A program made the position numbers and the translations under genes. DNA of 64,000 nt from Paraburkholderia terricola (GTDB lineage: Bacteria; Pseudomonadota; Gammaproteobacteria; Burkholderiales; Burkholderiaceae), in the NCBI RefSeq assembly GCF_900142195.1, contig NZ_FRAB01000016.1, forward strand, positions 62,001-126,000, given 5' to 3'. The notes under the pieces are model-generated. The model had not been told where the DNA came from. It saw nothing but the letters and a program-made list of their open reading frames with translations, and made no database searches. Positions 8,379-16,688 of the stretch are shown in pieces. Numbering within the stretch: position 1 is the stretch's first letter; each line of letters starts with the position of its first letter.

Positions 8379-8747
8379 ATGCCTTTGCCTATCGTGATCG
8401 CCGATGATTCGCTGCTTGCCCGCAAAGTGCTCACCAAGGCATTGCCGCCGGACTGGGATGTCGACGTGTCGTACGCGTCGAACGGACGCGAAGCGCTGCG
8501 CCTCTATCGCGAAGGCAAGGCGTCGGTGATGTTCCTCGACCTGACGATGCCGGACATGAACGGCTACCAGGTGCTCGAAGCGTTGCAGCATGAGGATCTC
8601 AACACATTCGTCATCGTCGTGTCCGCCGATGTTCAGCCGATGGCCCAATCGCGCGTGCGCGCGCTCGGCGCCGCCGCGTTCATCGCCAAGCCGGTGACGC
8701 CCGCGGCGGTACTTCCGATCCTCAAGGAGTACGGGTTGTATGTCTGA
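8379..8747 (+). CDS. Single-domain CheY-like response regulator (122 aa)
   Basis: The protein is a lone receiver domain with the acidic pair Asp9-Asp10, phosphoacceptor Asp54 (M-F-L-D-L-T-M-P-D), Ser82 at the switch position and Lys104 in the I-A-K-P loop. It has no output domain, so it signals by protein contact. Its 3' end overlaps the next gene (a CheC phosphatase) by 8 nt, implying they work together: the receiver is phosphorylated by a kinase, possibly the hybrid kinase encoded divergently, and dephosphorylated by CheC. The true cognate kinase is not shown by the sequence. Confidence 0.88.
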   Translation: MPLPIVIADDSLLARKVLTKALPPDWDVDVSYASNGREALRLYREGKASVMFLDLTMPDMNGYQVLEALQHEDLNTFVIVVSADVQPMAQSRVRALGAAAFIAKPVTPAAVLPILKEYGLYV

Positions 8748-9363
8748 GCGAGCCCTCACTGAAGATCAGCGCGACGCGCTGCAAGAGGTCGCCAATCTGG
8801 CGATGGGCCAGGCCGCGACGCGTCTCGCGCGGCTGCTCGATGCGTTCATCGAATTGTCGGTGCCGCGCGTGCGGGTGGTCGGCGTCAGCGAAGCGGCGCA
8901 AACGCTGCGCGAGATGACCGGCATTCAGGACACGGTGAGCGCGGTGCGCCAGGGCTTTCGCTCGGACATCAAGGGCGAGGCGCTGGTGATCTGCCGCAGC
9001 GACAGCATCGAGCAATTGTGTTCGCTCGTCAGCGATCCGTACTCGCGTTCGGCCTACGAGGCGGTGAGCCAGCAGGAGCTCGTGTTCGACGTCGCCAACG
9101 TGCTGACGGGCGCGTGTGTGTCCAGCATTCTCGACCAGCTCGGCCGCACGCCGGTGTTCTCGGCGCCCGGCCTGCTCGGCGAGGCCATGACGCTCGAGGA
9201 AGTGTTTCAGCCGGGCGTGCTGCAATGGGAAGTGGCATTGCTCGTCGAAGTGAACTTCGCGCTCGAGGACCAGAGTTTTCGCGCGCACCTCGTGATGTTG
9301 ATGGCCGAAGAATCGATTCGCCATATGAACGGAGCGCTCGACGCGCTGTTGTCCAGCCTATGA
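8740..9363 (+). CDS. CheC-type phosphatase (207 aa)
   Basis: The family signature D/S-x3-E-x2-N-x22-P is matched exactly by Asp12, Glu16, Asn19 and Pro42. A second, degenerate copy (E-x3-D-x2-N-x22-P) occurs in the second half, giving the pseudo-symmetric two-helix layout of CheC proteins, which dephosphorylate CheY-type receivers. It overlaps the CheY-like gene by 8 nt and the diguanylate cyclase start by 4 nt (ATGA). No chemotaxis genes are nearby, so it probably serves a dedicated two-component branch rather than flagellar motor control. Confidence 0.85.
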   Translation: MSERALTEDQRDALQEVANLAMGQAATRLARLLDAFIELSVPRVRVVGVSEAAQTLREMTGIQDTVSAVRQGFRSDIKGEALVICRSDSIEQLCSLVSDPYSRSAYEAVSQQELVFDVANVLTGACVSSILDQLGRTPVFSAPGLLGEAMTLEEVFQPGVLQWEVALLVEVNFALEDQSFRAHLVMLMAEESIRHMNGALDALLSSL

Positions 9364-10298
9364 CTGTGTCCGTGGATTCGCTCAGCGATCTCGTGGTTGA
9401 ACGTGTCGGCTTCGGCATCTTCGTGCTCGATCGCGAGATGAACGTGCTCATGTGGAACCGCTTCATGCAGGACCACAGTGGCTTGCCCGCGGAGCAGATG
9501 GTCGGCAAGTCGCTCTTCACGCACTTTCCCGAACTGCCGCGCGTGTGGCTCGCGCGCAAGATCGAAAGCGTGTTCCAGCTCGGCAGCTTCGCGTTCAGTT
9601 CGTGGGAGCAGCGCCCGTATCTGTTCAAGTTCGATCACGACCGGCCGATCACGGGCGGCGTCGATTTCATGCAGCAGGACTGCACCTTCATGCCGCTCAT
9701 GCGTGATCGCGAAGTGGTGGCCGTGTGCGTGACCATCTCCGACGTCACGCACGTGAGCATCGTGCAGCGCGAACGCGAGGAGGCGGTCGCCAAGCTTCAG
9801 GAATACGCGGACCGCGACGGTCTCACGGGCATCGCCAACCGGCGTTTCTTCGAAGCGCGCCTGCGCGACGAATACACGCGCTGGCAGCGCTACGGCGGCG
9901 ACATGTCGGTGCTGCTGTTCGATCTCGATCACTTCAAGAAGATCAACGACCAGTTCGGCCACGGCGTCGGCGATACGGTGCTGCGTGTCATGGCGCAGCG
10001 GGTCGCCGGGGTGGTGCGGGCCCAGGACACGTTCGGGCGTTTCGGCGGCGAGGAGTTCGCGTTGCTGTTGCCCTGTACGCCGCTCGACGACGCCATGCGG
10101 GTCGCCGAAAAGATCCGCTGCACGATCGCCGATACGCCGGTCGAAGTGCAGGGCACGAGCGTGCCGGTGACGGCGAGCGTCGGCGTGGCGGCGGCGCGCG
10201 TGGGCGCGCCGGCCTACGACGTGCTCATCAACGAAGCCGACGCCGCGCTTTACAGCGCGAAGCGGCAAGGGCGCAACCGCTCGGTGGCGTTCGTCTGA
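9360..10298 (+). CDS. PAS-GGDEF diguanylate cyclase (312 aa)
   Basis: Residues 12-130 form a PAS-like sensor (F-G-I-F-V-L-D-R-E-M). Residues 150-310 form a GGDEF domain with D-G-L-T-G-I-A-N-R-R, the substrate segment F-D-L-D-H-F-K, catalytic G-G-E-E-F at 229-233 and an inhibitory-site R-x-x-D (Arg220-Asp223) five residues before it. It should make cyclic di-GMP from GTP with product inhibition. It is cytosolic, with no membrane segment. The start overlaps the CheC stop (ATGA), so the CheY-like, CheC and cyclase proteins are co-translated as one signalling unit. Confidence 0.92.
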   Translation: MTVSVDSLSDLVVERVGFGIFVLDREMNVLMWNRFMQDHSGLPAEQMVGKSLFTHFPELPRVWLARKIESVFQLGSFAFSSWEQRPYLFKFDHDRPITGGVDFMQQDCTFMPLMRDREVVAVCVTISDVTHVSIVQREREEAVAKLQEYADRDGLTGIANRRFFEARLRDEYTRWQRYGGDMSVLLFDLDHFKKINDQFGHGVGDTVLRVMAQRVAGVVRAQDTFGRFGGEEFALLLPCTPLDDAMRVAEKIRCTIADTPVEVQGTSVPVTASVGVAAARVGAPAYDVLINEADAALYSAKRQGRNRSVAFV

Positions 10299-10578
10299 CG
10301 GCGCGGCGTTTGCGTGCGTGGCGGGTGCCGTAAGCCGACACCCTGCACAAGGGTAGTATCGCGCTACGGCCGGACGGCCTTTCGGTCGTGCTCGGCTTCC
10401 AGCCCTGTATTGACCCCGCGATTCTGCGGCATCTCAGAAACGTTGCTATACTTTTCGCCGTTTCCGGCGTCCCTGCCGGGTGTTTCGCGCGTGTCCGCGC
10501 GCGCGGGCCGCGTGCCCTGCGGGTAGGCATTAAAACTTCTTGAACGCCTTTCAGCGGGCGCCTCCAGCGGAGATCGTC

Positions 10579-11427
10579 TTGGCTGTTTCCAATCTTGTCG
10601 TGGACGATACAGAAATCGACGCCGCTGCCGCCACCTCCGGCAGCTCGTTCTATATCGCAATGCGCATCCTGCCGGCCGCGCAGCGCGACGCGATGTATCA
10701 GGTCTACGCTTTCTGCCGCGCCGTCGACGACATCGCCGACAGCGATCTGCCGCGCGCCGAACGCGCCGCCGCGCTCGAGCGCTGGCGCGCCGACATCGAC
10801 GCGTGCTACGCCGGCGCGCCGCGCGCTTCGTTGCGCGCGCTGACGCGGCACATTCACACGTTCCATCTGCAACGCGAGGATTTCCACGCGATGATCGACG
10901 GCATGGCGATGGACGCCGCCGCCGACCTCTGCGCGCCCAACGAAGCCACGCTCGACCTCTACTGCGACCGCGTGGCAAGCGCGGCGGGCCGTCTATCGGT
11001 GAGGATATTCGGGATGCAGGACGAGCCGGGCCGCCTGCTCGCGCACCATCTCGGCCGCGCGCTGCAACTCACCAACATCCTGCGTGATATCGACGAAGAC
11101 GCCGGCATCAACCGCTGCTATCTGCCGCGTGAGTTGCTGGCGCGCGAAGGCATCGCCATCGAGAGCCCGGCGCAAATCGCCGACGACCCGTCGCTGCCGC
11201 GCGTCTGCGCGACGCTCGCCGAGCGCGCCAAGGAACACTTCGCCGCCTCCGACGCCATCATGAACCGCGAGCCGCGCGCTCAGGTGCGCGCGCCGCGCAT
11301 CATGTCGGGCGTCTATCGCGTACTGCTCGATCGCACGCTCGATCGCGGCTTCGACATTCCGCGCACGAAGGTCAGCAAGCCGAAGCTGCGCATGCTGTGG
11401 ATCGTCGCGCGTTACGCGTTCTTCTGA
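10579..11427 (+). CDS. hpnD: Presqualene diphosphate synthase HpnD
   Basis: This trans-isoprenyl-diphosphate synthase (squalene/phytoene synthase fold, about 282 residues) has the first Asp-rich motif D-D-I-A-D at 50-54 and the second, L-R-D-I-D-E-D, in the Q-L-T-N-I-L-R-D context. In the HpnCDE route it condenses two farnesyl diphosphates into presqualene diphosphate. I chose TTG at 10579 because GGAG lies about 6 nt upstream. A TTG at 10540 would add 13 residues. It heads the unit hpnD-hpnE-shc-hpnG and is followed by hpnE after 4 nt. Confidence 0.92.
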   Translation: MAVSNLVVDDTEIDAAAATSGSSFYIAMRILPAAQRDAMYQVYAFCRAVDDIADSDLPRAERAAALERWRADIDACYAGAPRASLRALTRHIHTFHLQREDFHAMIDGMAMDAAADLCAPNEATLDLYCDRVASAAGRLSVRIFGMQDEPGRLLAHHLGRALQLTNILRDIDEDAGINRCYLPRELLAREGIAIESPAQIADDPSLPRVCATLAERAKEHFAASDAIMNREPRAQVRAPRIMSGVYRVLLDRTLDRGFDIPRTKVSKPKLRMLWIVARYAFF

Positions 11428-11431
11428 CCTG

Positions 11432-12700
11432 ATGCAAAAGCTCGTACATGTGGTCGGCGCGGGCCTCGCCGGCCTCGCCGCCGCGGTGCAATTGCAGCGG
11501 CGCGGCGCGCAAGTCGTGCTGCACGAGGCCGCCGGCCAGGCGGGCGGTCGCTGCCGTTCGTACTACGACGCCAAGCTGGGCGCGACCCTCGACAGCGGCA
11601 ATCACATGGTGCTGTCGGGCAACGCCGCCACGCTCAACTACGCGCGCGCGATCGGCGCCGCTGATGAACTCGTCGGCCCGGTGCAGCCCGACTTTCCGTT
11701 CGTGGATCTCGCGACGCGGGCGCGCTGGACCGTGCGGATGTCGCCGGGACGCCTGCCCTGGTGGGTTTTCGATCCGCATGCGCGCGTGCCCAATACCGGG
11801 CCGGGCGAGTACCTGTCGCTGATACCGCTGCTGTTCGCCAAGCCCGGACGCCGTCTCGTGCAGACCATGCGCTGCAATGGCCCGTTGTGGGACCGTCTGC
11901 TGCGGCCGCTATTTCTCGCGATGCTGAACGTCGAGCCACGCGAGGCGTCGGCCGAACTCACGAGCGCGATGGTTCGCGAAACGCTGCTTGCCGGCGGCCT
12001 CGCGTGCCGGCCTCTGATGGCGCGCAACGGACTCGGCAGTGCGTTCGTCGATCCGGCACTGCGGCTGCTGCAACACGGCGGCGCGGCGATCCGGCTCGGC
12101 TCGCGTCTGCAAGAGATGGCGTTTGCCGCCGATAACCGCCGCGTGCACGCGCTGAATTTCGCGGACGAGACCATCGCGATCGAAGCGAATCACGCCGTGA
12201 TTCTCGCGGTGCCGCCGCAGACCGCGCAGACGCTCGTGCCCAACGTGCGCACGCCGAACCGCTTCGCGGCGACGCTCAGCGTGCACTTCGCCGTCGAGCC
12301 GCCATTCGGCTTGCCGCCGGTCACGGCGCTGCTGAACGCCACGGCCGACTGGCTGTTTGCGTTCGACGGCCGCGTATCGGCGACCGTCTACGCCGCTGAC
12401 CGCCTGCTCGACACGCCGCACGAAACGCTGGCGCAAACCGTCTGGGCCGAAGTGGCGCAAGCCGCCAACCTGCCGGCCGAGCCGATGCCGCCGTGGCAAG
12501 TCACGCTGGAAAAACACGCGACATTCGCCGCGCTGCCGGATCAGGAAATGCTGCGTCCCGGCACGCGTACTCGCTGGAACAATTTGATGCTCGCGGGCGA
12601 CTGGACGGCCACCGGCCTGCCCGCGACGATCGAAGGCGCGATCCGCTCCGGCCAGAAGGCCGCGGACACGCTGCTGAATCAACCGATGGAACGCCGATGA
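11432..12700 (+). CDS. hpnE: Hydroxysqualene dehydroxylase HpnE
   Basis: This FAD-dependent amine-oxidase-fold protein of 422 residues has the dinucleotide motif G-A-G-L-A-G-L-A (from residue 9) and the C-terminal A-G-D-W-T-A-T-G-L-P-A-T-I-E-G-A flavin segment near 390. HpnE reduces hydroxysqualene to squalene, the third step of the HpnCDE route. The start follows the hpnD stop by 4 nt, and the stop overlaps the shc start (ATGA), so it is translated within the same operon. Its partner HpnC is encoded 11 kb away in the same locus. Confidence 0.92.
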   Translation: MQKLVHVVGAGLAGLAAAVQLQRRGAQVVLHEAAGQAGGRCRSYYDAKLGATLDSGNHMVLSGNAATLNYARAIGAADELVGPVQPDFPFVDLATRARWTVRMSPGRLPWWVFDPHARVPNTGPGEYLSLIPLLFAKPGRRLVQTMRCNGPLWDRLLRPLFLAMLNVEPREASAELTSAMVRETLLAGGLACRPLMARNGLGSAFVDPALRLLQHGGAAIRLGSRLQEMAFAADNRRVHALNFADETIAIEANHAVILAVPPQTAQTLVPNVRTPNRFAATLSVHFAVEPPFGLPPVTALLNATADWLFAFDGRVSATVYAADRLLDTPHETLAQTVWAEVAQAANLPAEPMPPWQVTLEKHATFAALPDQEMLRPGTRTRWNNLMLAGDWTATGLPATIEGAIRSGQKAADTLLNQPMERR

Positions 12701-14754
12701 ACGACTTATCCCAAGCCCAGCAGTTGGGCGCCGTCCCACCAGAATTCGCCACCGAGCCGGCGCTCGATGCGCCCGCCGCCGCGCCGCAAGCGGCTGTAGA
12801 GCATGCAGCGCCCGATGTCTCGCTCGACGCCGCCCTCGACGCCACGATCGCGCGCGCCACCGATGCGATTCTCGCCGCGCAGAAACCCGACGGCCACTGG
12901 GTCTACGAACTCGAAGCCGACGCGACGATTCCCGCCGAATACGTGCTGCTCGTCCACTATCTCGGCGAAACGCCGAACGTGGAACTGGAGCAGAAGATCG
13001 CGCGCTATCTGCGCCGCATCCAGTTGCCCGACGGCGGCTGGCCGCTTTTCACCGACGGCGCGCTCGACATCAGCGCGAGCGTGAAGGGGTACTTCGCGCT
13101 GAAGATGATCGGCGACCCCGTCGACGCCGAGCACATGGTCCGCGCGCGCGAGGCGATTCTCGCGCACGGCGGCGCGGAACAGGCGAACGTGTTCACGCGG
13201 ATTCTGCTCGCGCTGTTCGGCGTGGTGTCGTGGCGCGCGGTGCCGATGATGCCAGTCGAAATCATGCTGTTGCCCATGTGGTTTCCGTTCCATCTGTCGA
13301 AGGTGTCGTACTGGGCGCGAACCGTGATCGTGCCGTTGCTGGTGCTGAACGCGAAGCGGCCCCTCGCGCGCAATCCGCGCCGCGTGCGCATCGACGAATT
13401 GTTCCGCGGCGCGCCGGTCAACACCGGCATGCCGGCGCGCGCGCCGCATCAGCATGTCGGCTGGTTCCGCTTTTTCCGTGGCGTGGACGTGCTGCTGCGC
13501 GCGGTCGACGGCCTGTTCCCGCATCCGCAGCGCGAACGCGCGGTGCGCGCGGCGGTCGCTTTCGTCGATGAACGGCTGAACGGCGAGGACGGCCTCGGCG
13601 CGATTTTCCCGGCAATGGCCAACTCGGTGATGATGTACGACGCGCTCGGCTATCCGGCCGATCATCCGAACCGCGCGATTGCCCGCCAGTCGATCGAAAA
13701 ACTGCTCGTCGTCAAGGATGACGAGGCGTATTGCCAGCCTTGTCTGTCGCCGGTATGGGACACGTCGCTCGCCGCGCACGCGCTGCTCGAAACCGGCGAG
13801 GCGCGTGCCGAACAGGCGGCCGAGCGCGGGCTCGCGTGGCTGCGTCCGCTCCAGATTCTCGACGTGCGCGGCGACTGGATCTCGCGCCGCCCGAACGTGC
13901 GGCCTGGCGGCTGGGCGTTCCAGTACAACAACGCGTATTACCCGGACGTCGACGATACGGCGGTGGTGGCGATGGCGATGCATCGCTCGGCGGCGCTCAC
14001 GCAATCCGACGTCGACCGCGAAGCCATTGCGCGCGCGCGCGAATGGGTGGTCGGCATGCAAAGCAGCGATGGCGGCTGGGGCGCGTTCGAGCCGGAAAAC
14101 ACCCAGTACTACCTGAACAACATTCCGTTCTCCGATCACGGCGCGTTGCTCGATCCGCCGACCGCCGACGTATCGGGCCGCTGTCTGTCGATGCTCGCGC
14201 AACTCGGCGAACTGCCGCAGGGCAGCGAGCCGGCGCAGCGCGCATTCGCCTACATGCTGAAAGAGCAGGAATCGGACGGCAGCTGGTACGGCCGCTGGGG
14301 CCTGAACTACATCTACGGCACGTGGACGGCGCTCTGTTCGCTGAACGCCGCCGGCATGCCGCACGACGACCCGCGCATCAAGCGCGCGGTGCAGTGGCTG
14401 CTGTCGATCCAGAACGAAGACGGCGGCTGGGGCGAGGGCGGCGAGAGTTACAAGCTCGACTACCGCGGCTACGAGCGCGCGCCGAGCACGGCATCGCAAA
14501 CCGCGTGGGCGCTGATGGGCCTGATGGCCGCGGGCGAGGTCAATCACGAAGCGGTGGCGCGCGGCGTCGCCTATCTGCGGCGCGAACAGCGCGAGCACGG
14601 CCTGTGGGACGAAACACGTTTCACCGCCACGGGTTTCCCGCGCGTGTTCTATCTGCGCTATCACGGGTATCGCAAGTTCTTCCCGCTGTGGGCGCTGGCG
14701 CGCTTCCGTCATCTGAAGCGCAACGGGCTCACGCGCGTCGCGGTCGGGATCTGA
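12697..14754 (+). CDS. shc: Squalene-hopene cyclase
   Basis: This 685-residue class II terpene cyclase contains the catalytic acid motif D-V-D-D-T (Asp417, Asp419, Asp420) that protonates squalene, and several QW repeats such as Q-x-P-D-G-x-W, Q-S-S-D-G-G-W-G and Q-N-E-D-G-G-W-G. It is a monotopic membrane enzyme that folds squalene into hopene/diplopterol. The first 45 residues are Ala/Pro-rich and probably disordered. The ATG at 12697 overlaps the hpnE stop by 4 nt. Length fits the family (about 630-720). Confidence 0.95.
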   Translation: MNDLSQAQQLGAVPPEFATEPALDAPAAAPQAAVEHAAPDVSLDAALDATIARATDAILAAQKPDGHWVYELEADATIPAEYVLLVHYLGETPNVELEQKIARYLRRIQLPDGGWPLFTDGALDISASVKGYFALKMIGDPVDAEHMVRAREAILAHGGAEQANVFTRILLALFGVVSWRAVPMMPVEIMLLPMWFPFHLSKVSYWARTVIVPLLVLNAKRPLARNPRRVRIDELFRGAPVNTGMPARAPHQHVGWFRFFRGVDVLLRAVDGLFPHPQRERAVRAAVAFVDERLNGEDGLGAIFPAMANSVMMYDALGYPADHPNRAIARQSIEKLLVVKDDEAYCQPCLSPVWDTSLAAHALLETGEARAEQAAERGLAWLRPLQILDVRGDWISRRPNVRPGGWAFQYNNAYYPDVDDTAVVAMAMHRSAALTQSDVDREAIARAREWVVGMQSSDGGWGAFEPENTQYYLNNIPFSDHGALLDPPTADVSGRCLSMLAQLGELPQGSEPAQRAFAYMLKEQESDGSWYGRWGLNYIYGTWTALCSLNAAGMPHDDPRIKRAVQWLLSIQNEDGGWGEGGESYKLDYRGYERAPSTASQTAWALMGLMAAGEVNHEAVARGVAYLRREQREHGLWDETRFTATGFPRVFYLRYHGYRKFFPLWALARFRHLKRNGLTRVAVGI

Positions 14755-14757
14755 CGG

Positions 14758-15489
14758 ATGCCGTTTTCGACATCGCCGTCAGCCGAGGCGGGCGGCGGCA
14801 GCTTGCCGGTGATCTTCGTGACGGGGATGGCGTTCGAGGCGCGCATCGCGCGCGGCCAGGGCGTGGAGGTGGTCTATGCGGCGCGCGCCGATCTGCTCGA
14901 GCGCGCGTTGAGCGCGGCGGTCGCGCGCGGCTGTTCGGGGATCGTCAGTTTCGGCACGGCGGGCGGTTTGGCGCCGGATCTGGAGCCGGGCGCGCTGATC
15001 GTCGCCGAGGCCGTCGAGGGACCGTTTGGACGTCTGCCGACCGATCGTCCGTGGGCTGACAGACTCGCCGCCGCATTCGCCAGCGGACCGCTGGCGGCGC
15101 GTCTACGGCGCGGCCTCGTGGCCGCTGTCACCGCACCGTTGGTGAGCGCGGACGACAAGCGGGTGCTGCATCGTTCGAGCGGCGCGTTGGCGGTGGATAT
15201 GGAATCGCACATTGCCGGCGCGACGGCCGCCGCGCATGGCGTGCCGTTCGCCGTGTGCCGGGCCATCGTCGATCCGGCGTGGCGCACGCTGCCGTCGGCC
15301 GCCACGGCCGGTCTGCGGGACGACGGCAGCACCGCGCTCGCGCCGATTCTGCGGGAATTGATGCGCCAACCGTCGCAGATCGGAGCGCTGATCCAGGTCG
15401 CCGCCGATGCGCGGGCCGCGCGGACTTCGCTGGTGCAGGCCCGGCGCGCGATGGCCGTGGCTGGCGCGTTGCTGCCGACAGCAGGCTGA
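14758..15489 (+). CDS. hpnG: Hopanoid-associated phosphorylase HpnG
   Basis: This 243-residue protein has the nucleoside-phosphorylase-like fold, with a G-T-A-G-G-L segment near residue 63 and the substrate-binding V-D-M-E-S-H near 145. HpnG removes adenine from adenosylhopane, the product of HpnH, leaving a ribosyl hopanoid for later side-chain steps. It starts 3 nt after the shc stop and is the last gene of the unit. A perfect 12-bp inverted repeat about 115 nt downstream probably ends transcription. The first 15 residues are Ser/Gly-rich and not conserved-looking. Confidence 0.87.
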   Translation: MPFSTSPSAEAGGGSLPVIFVTGMAFEARIARGQGVEVVYAARADLLERALSAAVARGCSGIVSFGTAGGLAPDLEPGALIVAEAVEGPFGRLPTDRPWADRLAAAFASGPLAARLRRGLVAAVTAPLVSADDKRVLHRSSGALAVDMESHIAGATAAAHGVPFAVCRAIVDPAWRTLPSAATAGLRDDGSTALAPILRELMRQPSQIGALIQVAADARAARTSLVQARRAMAVAGALLPTAG

Positions 15490-15603
15490 AGCGGCTGCGA
15501 GCCGGAGCCGAGCCACCGCTACGTCGAGCTGATCGAGCGCGTTTTCTTTGCTACGCCGCGCCGCATGCGTAGGCCGCAATTCTTCCTAGGTCTTGTCCTG
15601 TCT

Positions 15604-15634
15604 CCGTGGTGCGCTCATGTGAAGCGCACCACGG
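15604..15634. terminator. Bidirectional terminator-like hairpin between hpnG and mlaA
   Basis: CCGTGGTGCGCT and AGCGCACCACGG form a perfect 12-bp stem around a 7-nt loop, placed between two convergent genes. No U-tract is visible on either strand. Confidence 0.65.
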
Positions 15635-15662
15635 CGGCGCATTGCACGCCGCGACCGAATCG

Positions 15663-16688
15663 TTACTGCGCCGCAGGCGTGGCGGCCGGCTGTTTCTCAC
15701 CGACCGGCGCAACCTGAGGTGCCGGCGCAACCTCTCCTGACGCGCCCGCGGGTGCCGCGGCCGGCGTCGCCGGCGTTACGCCCGCTGCGCCGCTGGCGGG
15801 CGCAGGCGCGTCGTCGGGATCGGTGTAGTTAGGCACCCCCGCCGGAGCGCCTGTGGCGCTTCCCGAGGCTGCGTTCGGGGCTTCTGCCGTATCGCCCGGG
15901 TCGGCGTAGTTCGGCAGGCCGGCGGGCGCACCGGCGGCCGCGCCCTTGGCCGGGATCGCCGGCGTGCCGGAATCGCCCTGGTCCTCGTAGTCCGGCAGCG
16001 GCGCGGCGTTGTCGCCCGTGCCGCGCAGACGCGCCCGGCGCTGCTGCGTGTACGCATCGCGCACGAACGAGTATTTGTCCAGCGCGGCCTGTTGCAGCAG
16101 ATCGGTCGCGCCCAGCAGGTCGGAGCGCACGCTCACGAATTGCAGCACGTACAGCGGATTGCGCTCCGCCGGCTCGATGTAGTTCAACGGATTGAATTTC
16201 ACATCGACCACGAGACCCATGCTGTCGCGCACCGTGCTCGGGCCGAACAGCGGCAGTACGAGATACGGGCCCGACGGAATGCCCCAGTGGCCGAGCGTCA
16301 GCCCGAAGTCCTGATGGTGTTTCGGCAGGCCGGCCGGCGTCGCCCAATCGAGCAGACCGCCCAGGCCGAAAGTGGAATTGAACGCGAAGCGGACGAGGTC
16401 TTCGGTCGCGTCGGTGATCTTCAATTGCAACAGGGCGTTGGCGGCGTTGCTCAGGTCGCCCAGGTTCGAGAAGAAGTTGCTCACGGCGGTGCGCAGCGGC
16501 TGCGGCGTGACCTTCTGATAGCCCTTTGCAACCGGCACGGCGATGTAGCGGTCCACCCCGTCGTTGAAGTTGAACACGGCCCGGTTCACCGGTTCGAACG
16601 GGTCGCCCGGCTTGCGGTCGGGGCCGGTCGCGCAGCCCGAGATCAGACCGGTGGCGGCGAGCGCCAGCACGGTGGTACGCAGCTTCAT
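15663..16688 (-). CDS. mlaA: MlaA/VacJ family outer-membrane lipoprotein with repeat tail
   Basis: The N-terminus is a lipoprotein signal with lipobox L-I-S-G-C (Cys19). Residues 30 to about 215 are a classic VacJ/MlaA domain ([15 protein letters not shown], then G-P-S-T-V-R-D), which handles outer-membrane phospholipids. MlaA proteins are usually near 250 residues. This one has 341, because residues 225-341 add an Ala/Pro/Gly tail with three motifs of the form P-x-Y-x-D-x-x-D spaced exactly 27 residues apart. The start overlaps the hpnN stop (ATGA), so it is co-translated with the hopanoid transporter. Confidence 0.9.
   Translation of the reverse strand: MKLRTTVLALAATGLISGCATGPDRKPGDPFEPVNRAVFNFNDGVDRYIAVPVAKGYQKVTPQPLRTAVSNFFSNLGDLSNAANALLQLKITDATEDLVRFAFNSTFGLGGLLDWATPAGLPKHHQDFGLTLGHWGIPSGPYLVLPLFGPSTVRDSMGLVVDVKFNPLNYIEPAERNPLYVLQFVSVRSDLLGATDLLQQAALDKYSFVRDAYTQQRRARLRGTGDNAAPLPDYEDQGDSGTPAIPAKGAAAGAPAGLPNYADPGDTAEAPNAASGSATGAPAGVPNYTDPDDAPAPASGAAGVTPATPAAAPAGASGEVAPAPQVAPVGEKQPAATPAAQ

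Noticed and set aside
7896..8759. 287-codon minus-strand frame across the signalling interval
   Set aside because: It runs antisense to the CheY-like gene and through non-coding sequence, without a start signal or domain.
12706..14712. 668-codon open frame antisense to shc
   Set aside because: Squalene-hopene cyclase on the plus strand has all family motifs. The antisense frame is Arg/His-rich with no recognisable domain.
13731..15059. 442-codon open frame on the plus strand within shc
   Set aside because: Out-of-frame reading of shc and hpnG with Arg/Ala-rich low-complexity composition.
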